Source: DATBSK01 sp964532485 (GTDB lineage: Bacteria > Actinomycetota > Acidimicrobiia > IMCC26256 > PALSA-555). From it: 64,000 bases of DNA. Below are positions 1 through 7,527 of this stretch, in pieces. The position numbers were made by a program, and so were the translations under genes. How positions within the stretch are numbered: position 1 is the stretch's first letter; the number at the start of each line of letters is the position of its first letter. The notes beneath the pieces were generated by a model, which saw nothing but the letters and a program-made list of their open reading frames with translations, was not told the DNA's origin and searched no databases. Where the stretch lies: positions 3,289 to 67,288 of the forward strand of contig CAZHKE010000013.1 of NCBI GenBank assembly GCA_964532485.1, in the 5' to 3' direction.

Positions 1-2
1 CC

Positions 3-1505
3 GACGAGATGGGCGCCGTGCTGCGACGCGGGGCATCGAGCCCGAACATCAAGGAGCGAGCCGACTGCTCCGCGGCCTGCTTCACGGCGGGCGGCGAGCT
101 CCTGGCGCAGGCAGAGCACATCCCGGTGCACCTGGGGTCGATGGCGGTCGCCGTCCGCGCCGTGATCGACGAGGTCGGCGACGGGGTCGGGCCCGATGAC
201 CAGCTCGTCTGCAACGACCCGTTCCGGGGTGGCACGCACCTCAACGACGTGACGGTGGTCGAGCCGGTGTTCGTCGACGGTGCGCTCGTTGCGTGGGTCG
301 CCAACCGCGCGCACCACGCCGATCTCGGTGGCACCGCGCCGGGATCGATGCCGCCGGACGCGCTGGAGATCGGTGAGGAGGGCCTGCGACTGCCGCCGTT
401 GCTGCTGTCGCCGGAGGTGCAGGCGACGATCGTCGGGGCCTCGCGCACACCCGACGAGCGGCGCGGCGATCTCGACGCCCAGCGCGGCGCCAACGTCGTC
501 GGTGCCGCGCGGCTCGGTGAGGTCGTCGCGGCGCTCGGCTCGATCGCCGAGCTCGCCGAGGTCCTCGACTACGGCGAGCGACGGATGCGTGCCGCGATCG
601 GCGAGCTGCGCGACGGCACGTACCGGTTCGACGACGTTCTCGACTCGGCGGGCCCGCGGCCGGAGCAGCAGGTCTCGATGCCGGTCGTGGTGACGGTTGC
701 CATCGTCGGCGACGAGGTGGCGTTCGACTTCACCGGCACCGCCGTGCAGCGTCCCGGCAACGTCAACGCCGTCGAGGCGGTGACCGTGAGCGCCGTCGCG
801 TTCGCGATCCGCGCCGCGACCGATCCGACGATCCCGGCCAACGGTGGCGCGCTACGACCCGTGCGCGTCGTCACCGTGCCGGGGACCGTGGTCGCCGCGG
901 TCCCGCCGGTCGCGGTCGGCGCGGGGAACGTGGAGGTGAGCCAGCGCGTGGCCGACGTGTGCCTCGGGGCGCTCGCCGAGGCCGAACCCGGGCGACTCGG
1001 CGCCGCCGGTCAGGGCACCATGAACAACGTCCTGCTCGGCAGTAGGGCCGCCTCCGAGCGCGCGTGGGTGTACTACGAGACGATCGGCGGTGGGCAGGGC
1101 GGCAGGCCGTGGGCCGCGGGAATGAGCGGCGTCCACACCGCGATGACGAACACCGCCGACACGCCGGTCGAGGCGCTCGAGCGCGGCCTCCCCGTGCGAG
1201 TCCGCCGCTACGCCCTGCGCTCCGGCAGCGGTGGCGCCGGCGAGCACGTAGGAGGCGACGGGATCGAGCGCGACATCGAGGTGCTCGATGAAGCGGTGCT
1301 GTCGCTCGTCACCGAGCGTCGCGTGAGTGCGCCCTGGGGGAGCGCGGGCGGCGCCCCGGGTGCGGTGGGCGAGAACTGGCTCCTGCCGGGCGGCGACGAG
1401 GAGCGCGCCACCCGCTTGCCCGACAAGTGCACCGTGCAGCTACGTGCGGGCGACGTGCTGCGCGTGCGCACCCCCGGCGGCGGCGGTTGGGGGAGCGTTC
1501 GCTAG
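3..1505 (+). CDS. Hydantoinase B/oxoprolinase family protein (5' end cut by window)
   Basis: Subunit B of an N-methylhydantoinase/5-oxoprolinase-type enzyme, which hydrolyses cyclic amides such as hydantoins or 5-oxoproline and usually works with an HyuA subunit. About 500 residues are visible. The reading frame is open from the window edge, and the first visible residues (DEMGAVLRRGASSPNIKER) correspond to a conserved region some residues inside family members, so the true start lies upstream. Family marks are QAEHIPVHLGSM near residue 40, NDPFRGGTHLNDVTVV, a VYYETIGGGQGGRPWA-type segment, and the C-terminal Gly-rich end TPGGGGWG. The partner hyuA would be expected just upstream, outside the window. 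The stop codon overlaps that of the convergent DUF429 gene by 4 bp. Substrate is not predictable from sequence. Confidence 0.9.
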   Translation, partial: DEMGAVLRRGASSPNIKERADCSAACFTAGGELLAQAEHIPVHLGSMAVAVRAVIDEVGDGVGPDDQLVCNDPFRGGTHLNDVTVVEPVFVDGALVAWVANRAHHADLGGTAPGSMPPDALEIGEEGLRLPPLLLSPEVQATIVGASRTPDERRGDLDAQRGANVVGAARLGEVVAALGSIAELAEVLDYGERRMRAAIGELRDGTYRFDDVLDSAGPRPEQQVSMPVVVTVAIVGDEVAFDFTGTAVQRPGNVNAVEAVTVSAVAFAIRAATDPTIPANGGALRPVRVVTVPGTVVAAVPPVAVGAGNVEVSQRVADVCLGALAEAEPGRLGAAGQGTMNNVLLGSRAASERAWVYYETIGGGQGGRPWAAGMSGVHTAMTNTADTPVEALERGLPVRVRRYALRSGSGGAGEHVGGDGIERDIEVLDEAVLSLVTERRVSAPWGSAGGAPGAVGENWLLPGGDEERATRLPDKCTVQLRAGDVLRVRTPGGGGWGSVR

Positions 1506-2173
1506 CACCAGACGGCCACGGGCCTGCCGTCGGCATCGTGCTCGGGTGGATCGGGGAGACTCATGGCGATCCCGGACGCGATCCGATGCGCGCTCCACGC
1601 GACCGCGGCCGCGTCGAGCACGTCGTCCGGCTGCGAGCCGGGCAGACGGTCGTCGGGGACCGCGATGCCGTGCGTGTGGAGCAGCGCCCGCCGATCTCCG
1701 AGCCCCTCTCGGGTCTTCTTGCTCGACGCGAGCGGCGCGCCGGCCATCGCCGCGAACGTGCACTCCGGGTGCGCCTCCCGGAGCCTGAGCGGATCACGAG
1801 CCCAGTGCGGCGCGACCTCGCGCATCTTCGGCAGCAGGTTCCAGGCCTGCTTCGAGATGCTCTTCCCGGTGGTCGCGACCGCGATGCGCTTCGCCGCGTC
1901 GTAGTCGTCGACCGCGGCAGCGAGGGGTGGCGGCGTGAAGATCGTGCTCCGCCGCGGGCCGAGGAAGCGGCGTGCCGCGGCCTCTCCGGCGCGGGCGCCG
2001 GGAGTGGTCTCGCCCATCGGCATGTCGATGCCGATCACCACGGCCGGATCATCGACGAGATCACCGATCGAAGACACCGTGTCGACTTCGGCGAAGCGCC
2101 CGTCTTCCAGCGCGACGGCCACCCAACCGCCCCGGCACCCGTCGACTCCCAGCACTCTCACCCTCGCCGCCAC
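1502..2173 (-). CDS. DUF429 family protein
   Basis: Protein of about 223 residues matching the DUF429 family, whose biochemical role is not established. The N-terminal GVDGCRGGWVAV motif and the later GIDMPMGE and PDDVLDAAAVAWSAHRI segments are typical and suggest an RNase H-like fold. I chose a GTG at 2173 because GGGAG lies 6 nt upstream. An in-frame ATG at 2200 has no good ribosome binding site, and a longer frame runs to 2323 but would overlap greA. The gene converges on the hydantoinase gene. Its function is unknown. Confidence 0.8.
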   Translation of the reverse strand: MAARVRVLGVDGCRGGWVAVALEDGRFAEVDTVSSIGDLVDDPAVVIGIDMPMGETTPGARAGEAAARRFLGPRRSTIFTPPPLAAAVDDYDAAKRIAVATTGKSISKQAWNLLPKMREVAPHWARDPLRLREAHPECTFAAMAGAPLASSKKTREGLGDRRALLHTHGIAVPDDRLPGSQPDDVLDAAAVAWSAHRIASGIAMSLPDPPEHDADGRPVAVWC

Positions 2174-2250
2174 CCCTCGCTCCCACGATGTGACATCCAT
2201 CGACACCAGGGCGCCGATGAGCGTCACATGCTCGTGGCGGCCTTCGGGTC

Positions 2251-2724
2251 TCAGGCGTCGAGCGGGGCGATGCTCACGATCTCGACCTGGAACGCGCGCT
2301 TGGGTCCGGTGAAGTCGAAGCACTCGCCCGGTGTCTTGCCCATGAGGAGCGTCCCGAGCGGTGACGAAGGGGAGAGGACGTCGTAGGTCTCGTGGCGCTC
2401 TTCGATCGACCCGACCAGATAGGTGGTCGTGCTGTCTTCGTCGTCCATGCGGATCTCCACGATCGTTCCTGGTTGGACGACGTCACCCTCGGCGTCCTCG
2501 ACGATGACGGCGGCCTTGAGGATGGCCTCGAGGTGCCGGATGCGGGCCTCGTTGTGGCCCTGCTCGTTCTTCGCGGCGTCGTAGTCAGCGTTCTCGCGGA
2601 GGTCGCCGTGCTCGCGAGCGCGCTCGATCCACTGCGAGATCTCGGAGCGGCGCGCGCCTGACCGCTGCTCGAGCTCCTCCGCCAGCCGGTCGCGCGCCGC
2701 GGGGGACAGGTGCACCTCCTCCAT
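2251..2724 (-). CDS. greA: Transcription elongation factor GreA
   Basis: GreA enters the RNA polymerase secondary channel and stimulates cleavage of backtracked transcripts. The 157-residue length is normal. The N-terminal coiled coil carries the tip motif HGDLRENADY (residues 39-48) with acidic residues D41 and E44, which help coordinate the catalytic metal in this family. The C-terminal FKBP-like domain contains SPLGTLLMGK. A TACGCT hexamer (2736-2731 on the minus strand) stands 6 nt before the ATG with no Shine-Dalgarno, so the mRNA is probably leaderless. It diverges from the EamA gene. Confidence 0.96.
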   Translation of the reverse strand: MEEVHLSPAARDRLAEELEQRSGARRSEISQWIERAREHGDLRENADYDAAKNEQGHNEARIRHLEAILKAAVIVEDAEGDVVQPGTIVEIRMDDEDSTTTYLVGSIEERHETYDVLSPSSPLGTLLMGKTPGECFDFTGPKRAFQVEIVSIAPLDA

Positions 2725-2786
2725 CCCCGGAGCGTACTCAGGCGACGAGCCGCACCGAACGGTGCGCCGGGCTAGGAAAGGCGCCT

Positions 2787-3632
2787 CTGGTCTTCGTCCT
2801 GTCGGTCCTCGCCGCCCTCACCTACGGCGCGGGCGACTTCCTCGGCGGCATCGCGACCAAGCGCAGCGGCGATTCGCTCGGCGTGGTCGCGGTGTCGTCG
2901 CTCGCGGGGGTCTCGATCCTCGTCGCTGTCGTCGGGCTGTTGCCGGCCGAACCGACGGCGGCCGACTTCGCGTGGGGAGCAGCAGCCGGGGTCGCCGGTG
3001 GGGTGGGCGTCACCCTCTTCTATCGGGCGCTCGCGACGGGCGTGATGAGCGTCGTCGCCCCCGTCACGGCGGTCACCGGTGCGGTCGTGCCCGTGATCGC
3101 GGGCCTGGCGCTGGGCGAGCGTCCGGGCGCTGCCGCGCTGGTCGGTGTCGGCATCGCCGTCGTCGCCGTCGCGCTGCTCGCGCGCGAGGCGCCGGGACGG
3201 GAAGAGCACCCGACGGCCCACCGCGCCCAGGCCCTGCTCCTGGCCCTCGGAGCCGGCGCCGGCTTCGGAGGCTTCTTCGTGCTGCTCGACCGCACGGGTG
3301 ACGACGCCGGTCTCTGGCCACTGGTCGCATCCCGGTCGACCACGCTCGTGCTGGCCGTCGCCGTCGCGCTCGTGCTTCGCCACGCAGTCGTGCCGAAGAG
3401 GGGTGCGGTCGGGCTCGCCGTCGGCACGGGCATGCTCGACATGGCGGCGAACGTCCTCTTCCTCGTGGCCAATCGGGACGGGTTGCTCGCGCTCGTCGCG
3501 GTCATCACGTCCCTGTACCCCGCGAGCACCATCGCCCTCGCGCAGATCTTCCTGGGAGAGCGCCTGGCGCGGCACCAGATGATCGGCCTCGCGCTCGCGG
3601 GCGTGGCGGTCGTCCTCATCGCGGGCACGTGA
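2787..3632 (+). CDS. EamA/DMT-family membrane transporter, probable CTG start
   Basis: Predicted drug/metabolite-superfamily exporter of about 281 residues with some ten hydrophobic helices in two EamA repeats. In the frame there is no ATG/GTG/TTG before a GTG at 2883, but starting there would delete the first helix and the conserved TYGAGDFLGG motif. A CTG at 2787 restores a normal N-terminus and has AGGAAAG (2774-2780) exactly 6 nt upstream, so I take CTG as the start; a base error in a GTG or ATG codon is the alternative. The second repeat ends with YPASTIALAQIFLGERL, the usual EamA signature. Substrate unknown. Confidence 0.8.
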   Translation: MVFVLSVLAALTYGAGDFLGGIATKRSGDSLGVVAVSSLAGVSILVAVVGLLPAEPTAADFAWGAAAGVAGGVGVTLFYRALATGVMSVVAPVTAVTGAVVPVIAGLALGERPGAAALVGVGIAVVAVALLAREAPGREEHPTAHRAQALLLALGAGAGFGGFFVLLDRTGDDAGLWPLVASRSTTLVLAVAVALVLRHAVVPKRGAVGLAVGTGMLDMAANVLFLVANRDGLLALVAVITSLYPASTIALAQIFLGERLARHQMIGLALAGVAVVLIAGT

Positions 3633-3649
3633 TGCCCGCTCCTGTCCCG

Positions 3650-3674
3650 GGGGAACCTGGTTGACCGGTTCCCC
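3650..3674. promoter_or_regulatory. Inverted repeat overlapping the -35 box of the branched-chain leader promoter
   Basis: Perfect 8-bp arms GGGGAACC (3650-3657) and GGTTCCCC (3667-3674) flank a 9-nt spacer that contains the TTGACC -35 hexamer. The position suits an operator for a dimeric regulator of the downstream leuB-ilvE-cimA operon. It lies 18 nt after the EamA stop, so it could instead be a weak terminator for that gene, although no T-tract follows. Confidence 0.4.
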
Positions 3675-3689
3675 GGTGACTGCGACAAT
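3661..3689 (+). promoter_or_regulatory. Sigma70-type promoter of the leuB-ilvE-cimA leader
   Basis: TTGACC (3661-3666) and GACAAT (3684-3689) are separated by exactly 17 nt. Transcription would begin about 6-9 nt later, placing the leader-peptide ATG at 3699 at or within a few bases of the 5' end. Confidence 0.6.
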
Positions 3690-3698
3690 GGCTCGCCC

Positions 3699-3734
3699 AT
3701 GCGACGCATGACCACCGCCATCGTCATTCACTAG
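3699..3734 (+). CDS. Branched-chain amino acid leader peptide MRRMTTAIVIH
   Basis: Eleven-codon ORF ending TAG, with consecutive Ile(ATC)-Val(GTC)-Ile(ATT) codons just before the terminal His and two Thr codons earlier. It lies between a good promoter and an intrinsic terminator, upstream of leuB-ilvE-cimA, whose products make isoleucine, valine and leucine precursors. That arrangement is the classic layout of ribosome-mediated attenuation: scarcity of Ile-tRNA or Val-tRNA would stall the ribosome over the following hairpin. No Shine-Dalgarno is present and the ATG lies close to the predicted transcription start, so the leader itself would be translated leaderlessly. The assignment is inferred from architecture alone. 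Confidence 0.65.
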   Translation: MRRMTTAIVIH

Positions 3735-3758
3735 CGAGCGCCTCACACCGGCGCTCGC
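3734..3758 (+). promoter_or_regulatory. Leader hairpin (pause/regulatory stem) of the attenuator
   Basis: GCGAGCGCC (3734-3742) pairs perfectly with GGCGCTCGC (3750-3758) around a 7-nt loop. The left arm begins in the leader-peptide stop codon, so a ribosome stalled on the Ile-Val-Ile codons would cover it. I could not define by eye a strong alternative (antiterminator) pairing; CACCG at 3746-3750 can pair only weakly with CGGTG at 3776-3780. Confidence 0.55.
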
Positions 3759-3762
3759 GGCC

Positions 3763-3790
3763 AACCGTCCACCATCGGTGGGCGGTTTTT
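3763..3790 (+). terminator. Intrinsic terminator (attenuator) upstream of leuB
   Basis: Eleven-pair stem (3763-3773 with 3777-3787, one G-T wobble), ATC loop, followed by a run of T ending at 3790. It lies between the leader peptide and leuB, the expected position for conditional termination. Confidence 0.8.
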
Positions 3791-3831
3791 CGTTGTCAGC
3801 AGCAGTGCACGAGCAGGGGACCAGGGGACCA

Positions 3832-4830
3832 GTGGCACACCGGATCGGGATCATCGGCGGCGACGGCATCGGGCCCGAGGTCGTCGCCGAGGCGATGAAG
3901 GCGATCGACGCCGCCGGCGTCGCCTATACGCCGGTTTCGTTCGATCTGGGTGGTGAGCGCTACCTCCGCGACGGTGAGATCCTGCCCGACGACGACCTGG
4001 CCGCGATCCGGGGCTGCGACGCCGTGATGCTCGGCGCCGTCGGGACGCCCGACGTGGCGCCGGGGATCATCGAGCGCGGCCTGCTGCTGCGGTTGCGCTT
4101 CGAGCTCGACCTGTACGCCAACGTCCGGCCGTTCGCCGCGGGTCCGAGCGAGCTGAACGACGGCGTCGACATGATCGTGATCCGGGAGAACACCGAGGGC
4201 GTCTACTCGGGCGAGGGCGGCTTCCTGCGGCACGGGACACCGCAAGAGATCGCGACCCAGGGCTCGGTGAACACGCGCTTCGGGATCGAGCGATGCATCC
4301 GCTACGCGTTCGAGGTCGCCGAGTCGCGCGTGCGCAAGCACGTCACGCTCGTGCACAAGACGAACGTGCTCACGTTCTCCGGTGACCTGTGGGATCGCAC
4401 GTTCCAAGTCGTCGCGGTAGAGCACCCGGACGTCGAGACCGGGTACCACCACATCGACGCCGCGTGCATCTACTTCGTGCAGGACCCGGGCCGCTACGAC
4501 GTCGTCGTGACCGACAACCTGTTCGGTGACATCCTGACCGACCTCGGTGGCGCGATCGCGGGGGGGATCGGGCGCGCCGCGTCGGCGAACCTCAACCCCG
4601 ACCGCACCGGTCCCTCGATGTTCGAGCCGGTGCACGGGTCTGCGCCCGACATCGCCGGCACCGGGAAGGCCGACCCGCGCGCCGCGATCGTCTCTGGGGC
4701 GATGCTGCTCGAGTTCCTGGGGGAGCACGAGCCCGCGACCCGCGTCCGCGAAGCGGTGGCGAAGTCCGACGGTGTGACCGGCACCACGAGCGAGGTCGGC
4801 GATGCGATCGCCCGCCTCGTCGAAGGTTGA
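3832..4830 (+). CDS. leuB: 3-Isopropylmalate dehydrogenase (LeuB-type, NAD-dependent)
   Basis: Oxidatively decarboxylates 3-isopropylmalate to 2-oxoisocaproate in leucine synthesis; next to cimA it probably also handles 3-methylmalate for isoleucine. The protein has 332 residues from a GTG at 3832 with AGGGG 4 nt upstream. Visible marks are GGDGIGPEVV near residue 8, ENTEGVYSG with the catalytic Tyr at about 125, the HKTN lysine at about 176, and NLFGDILTDLGG with metal-binding Asp at about 233 and 237. Relatives include tartrate and isocitrate dehydrogenases, but the operon partners argue for LeuB. First gene after the attenuator; ilvE follows 39 nt later. Confidence 0.9.
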   Translation: MAHRIGIIGGDGIGPEVVAEAMKAIDAAGVAYTPVSFDLGGERYLRDGEILPDDDLAAIRGCDAVMLGAVGTPDVAPGIIERGLLLRLRFELDLYANVRPFAAGPSELNDGVDMIVIRENTEGVYSGEGGFLRHGTPQEIATQGSVNTRFGIERCIRYAFEVAESRVRKHVTLVHKTNVLTFSGDLWDRTFQVVAVEHPDVETGYHHIDAACIYFVQDPGRYDVVVTDNLFGDILTDLGGAIAGGIGRAASANLNPDRTGPSMFEPVHGSAPDIAGTGKADPRAAIVSGAMLLEFLGEHEPATRVREAVAKSDGVTGTTSEVGDAIARLVEG

Positions 4831-4869
4831 GCGAGCACCCGGGACCGAGACCGTCATACTGGAGCTGAG

Positions 4870-5793
4870 ATGCCGATCGAGAAGACCGACAAGATCTGGA
4901 TGGACGGCGAGCTCGTCGCCTGGGACGAGGCGCGGATCCACGTGCTGACGCACACGCTCCACTACGGCTCGGGTGTCTTCGAGGGTGTCCGTGCCTACCC
5001 GACCTCGCGTGGTCCGGCCGTGTTCCGGCTCACCGACCACATGCGACGCCTGCACGACTCCGCCGGGTTGCTCCACATCGACATCCCGTACTCGGTCGCG
5101 GAGCTGGTCGAGGCGACGAAGGAGACGATCCGGGCCAACCGGCTCGACTCCTGCTACATCCGGCCGCTCGTGTACCTCGGCTACGGCGAGATGGGCCTCA
5201 ACCCGCTTCCCTGCCCTGTGAACGTGTCGATCGCGGTGTGGCCATGGGGCACGTACCTGGGCGACGAGGGACTCGCCGAGGGCGTGCGCATGAAGATCTC
5301 CACCTGGCGTCGCATGGACCCGAACATCAACCCGGTCGCGGCCAAGGGCACGGGCATCTACATCAACTCGAGCCTGGCCAAGGTCGAGGCGATCCACGGC
5401 GGCTACGACGAGGCGATCCTGCTGAACACCGCCGGTTCCGTCGCGGAGGCCACCGGGGAGAACGTCTTCGTCGTCAAGAACGGTGTGCTCGTCACGCCGC
5501 CCCTCTCGTCGGGCGCGCTCGAGGGCATCACGCGCGACTCGGTGATGACGATCGCCCGCGACCTCGGGTACGAGGTGCGCGAGGAGCCGCTGCTGCGCAC
5601 CGATCTGTACCTGGCCCACGAGGCGTTCCTCTGTGGTACCGCGGCGGAGGTCGTGCCCATCCGCGAGGTCGACGACCGCGAGATCGGCGAACCGGGCGAG
5701 ATCACTCGCAAGATCCAGGAGACGTACTTCGCGGCCGTGCACGGCCAGGTCGACAAGTACGCCGACTGGTTGGAGCATGCCGACGATGGCTGA
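4870..5793 (+). CDS. ilvE: Branched-chain amino acid aminotransferase
   Basis: PLP-dependent fold-type IV aminotransferase of 307 residues that makes the final transamination to Leu, Ile and Val. The catalytic lysine is K159 in VAAKGTGIYINS. HYGSGVFEGVRAY near the N-terminus and GTAAEVVPI near the C-terminus are IlvE hallmarks. GGAG lies 5 nt before the ATG. The last codons overlap the cimA start by 8 bp, so the two are likely translationally coupled. Confidence 0.96.
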   Translation: MPIEKTDKIWMDGELVAWDEARIHVLTHTLHYGSGVFEGVRAYPTSRGPAVFRLTDHMRRLHDSAGLLHIDIPYSVAELVEATKETIRANRLDSCYIRPLVYLGYGEMGLNPLPCPVNVSIAVWPWGTYLGDEGLAEGVRMKISTWRRMDPNINPVAAKGTGIYINSSLAKVEAIHGGYDEAILLNTAGSVAEATGENVFVVKNGVLVTPPLSSGALEGITRDSVMTIARDLGYEVREEPLLRTDLYLAHEAFLCGTAAEVVPIREVDDREIGEPGEITRKIQETYFAAVHGQVDKYADWLEHADDG

Positions 5794-7516
5794 CGACGGC
5801 TCCGCGCGCGCAGCGAGCGCAAGAGGGCTCCCGAGGCGAGTCGAGGTGTACGACACCACGCTGCGCGACGGCTCGCAGCTCGAGGGGATCTCGCTCACGG
5901 TCGAGGACAAGCTGCGCATCGCCGAGCAGCTCGACTGGCTCGGCGTCGACTACATCGAGGCCGGCTGGCCCGGCGCGAACCCGAAGGACGACGAGGTGTT
6001 CCGTCGCGCCGCACGCGAGCTCGACCTCTCCACGAGCACGCTCGTCGCGTTCGGATCGACCCGGCGCCCGAAGGGCAAGGTCGACTCCGACGACACCCTG
6101 CGCCACCTCATCGAGGCCGCGACGCCCGCGGTCTGCATCGTCGGGAAGTCGTGGGACTACCACGTCACCGAGGCGCTCGGTACGACGCTCGACGAAGGCG
6201 TCGCGATGGTCGCCGAGTCGATCGAGTTCCTCCGCGGCAACGGTCGCGAGGTGCTCTTCGACGCCGAGCACTTCTTCGACGGCTACGAGCGCAACCCCGA
6301 GTTCGCGCTTCGAGTGCTCGAGGCAGCCGCCGAGGCGGGCGCGACGCGTCTCGTCCTCTGCGACACGAACGGTGGCACGCTGCCACACGAGGTCGAGGAG
6401 ATCGTCCGCGCGGTCGTCGGCTACTTCGCGCCCGACGGCCAGTCGGGTGACGTGGGCGTCGCCGTGCACCTCCACGACGACGCGGGCACGGGGGTCGCGA
6501 ACGCGCTCGCGGGTGTGCGCGGTGGGGCGATCCAGGTGCAGGGCACGATCAACGGGTACGGCGAGCGCACGGGGAACTGCAACCTCACGACGATCATCCC
6601 GAACCTCACGCTGAAGATGGGGATCGAGACGATCCCGGTCGAGCGGCTCGATCGGCTCACGCCAGTGGCGCACCACGTGGCGGAGCTCGTGAACATGGCG
6701 CTCAACCCGCAGGCGCCCTACGTCGGAGAATCGGCGTTCGCGCACAAGGCGGGGTTGCACGTGAGCGCGATCTCCAAGCGACCCGACGCCTACGAGCACG
6801 TGTCGCCCGAGACGGTCGGCAACGGCACGCGGTTCGTCGTCTCGGAGCTCGCGGGTCGCTCGACGATCATGCTCAAGTGCCAGGAGCTCGGCATCGAGCT
6901 CGACGGTCCGCAGGTCAACGACGTCGTCGACACGTTGAAGCGGATGGAGCACGAGGGCTACCACTTCGAGGTCGCGGACGCGTCGTTGGAGCTGTTGATG
7001 CGACGCGCCGCCGGCTGGGAGCAGGGCTGGTTCGTCGTCGAGTCGTTCCGCGTGATCACCGACGACCTCGTCCCGTCGTCCGACGTCGGTTCCGGGCGCG
7101 AGAGCGCCGGGGTCAGCACCGAGGCGACGATCAAGCTGCAGGTCGGCGGCGAGCGGCTCGTCGCGACGGCCGAGGGCAACGGGCCGGTGAACGCGCTCGA
7201 CCAGGCGGTGCGCAACGCGCTCGGCGCCCGCTTCCCCGACCTCGACCGCGTGCACCTCACCGACTACAAGGTGCGCGTCCTCGACACCCAGAAGGGAACC
7301 GGCGCGGTGACGCGGGTTCTCATCGACAGCGCCAACGGCGACCGGAGCTGGACGACCATCGGGGTGAGCGAGAACATCATCGAGGCGTCGTGGCAGGCGC
7401 TCTACGACTCTCTCGTCTTCGGGCTGCTCCAGGGCACCTCCACGTCCGGGGAGCCGTCGTCCGGGGAGCCGTTGTCCGGGGAGCCGTCGTCCGGGGAGCC
7501 GTCGTCCGGGGAGTAG
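5786..7516 (+). CDS. cimA: (R)-Citramalate synthase CimA
   Basis: Condenses acetyl-CoA with pyruvate to citramalate, the first step of the threonine-independent isoleucine pathway. The protein has 576 residues. The HMGL-like TIM barrel starts with the metal/base motif DTTLRDGSQ (residues 23-31) and includes HLHDD and GTINGYGERTGNCNL. The C-terminal part has the LeuA-type allosteric dimer domain, where isoleucine usually feeds back. Length and the SWDYHV segment fit CimA rather than 2-isopropylmalate synthase. The ATG at 5786, with GGAG 10 nt upstream, is preferred over an ATG at 5777. The extreme C-terminus is a tandem Ser-Gly-Glu-Pro repeat not expected in the family. Confidence 0.92.
   Translation: MADDGSARAASARGLPRRVEVYDTTLRDGSQLEGISLTVEDKLRIAEQLDWLGVDYIEAGWPGANPKDDEVFRRAARELDLSTSTLVAFGSTRRPKGKVDSDDTLRHLIEAATPAVCIVGKSWDYHVTEALGTTLDEGVAMVAESIEFLRGNGREVLFDAEHFFDGYERNPEFALRVLEAAAEAGATRLVLCDTNGGTLPHEVEEIVRAVVGYFAPDGQSGDVGVAVHLHDDAGTGVANALAGVRGGAIQVQGTINGYGERTGNCNLTTIIPNLTLKMGIETIPVERLDRLTPVAHHVAELVNMALNPQAPYVGESAFAHKAGLHVSAISKRPDAYEHVSPETVGNGTRFVVSELAGRSTIMLKCQELGIELDGPQVNDVVDTLKRMEHEGYHFEVADASLELLMRRAAGWEQGWFVVESFRVITDDLVPSSDVGSGRESAGVSTEATIKLQVGGERLVATAEGNGPVNALDQAVRNALGARFPDLDRVHLTDYKVRVLDTQKGTGAVTRVLIDSANGDRSWTTIGVSENIIEASWQALYDSLVFGLLQGTSTSGEPSSGEPLSGEPSSGEPSSGE
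7445..7516 (+). repeat. 15-bp tandem repeat at the 3' end of cimA
   Basis: Four full units of TCCGGGGAGCCGTCG (one with a single T substitution) followed by a truncated fifth that runs into the TAG stop. In frame they encode repeats of Ser-Gly-Glu-Pro-Ser, giving cimA a variable hydrophilic tail. Because the unit length is a multiple of three, expansion or contraction would not shift the frame. Confidence 0.9.
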
Positions 7517-7527
7517 GTTGCCGCGGC

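Noticed and set aside
3796..5919. A 707-residue minus-strand ORF opposite leuB and ilvE
   Set aside because: Antisense shadow typical of high-GC genomes; the plus-strand products are clear LeuB and IlvE.
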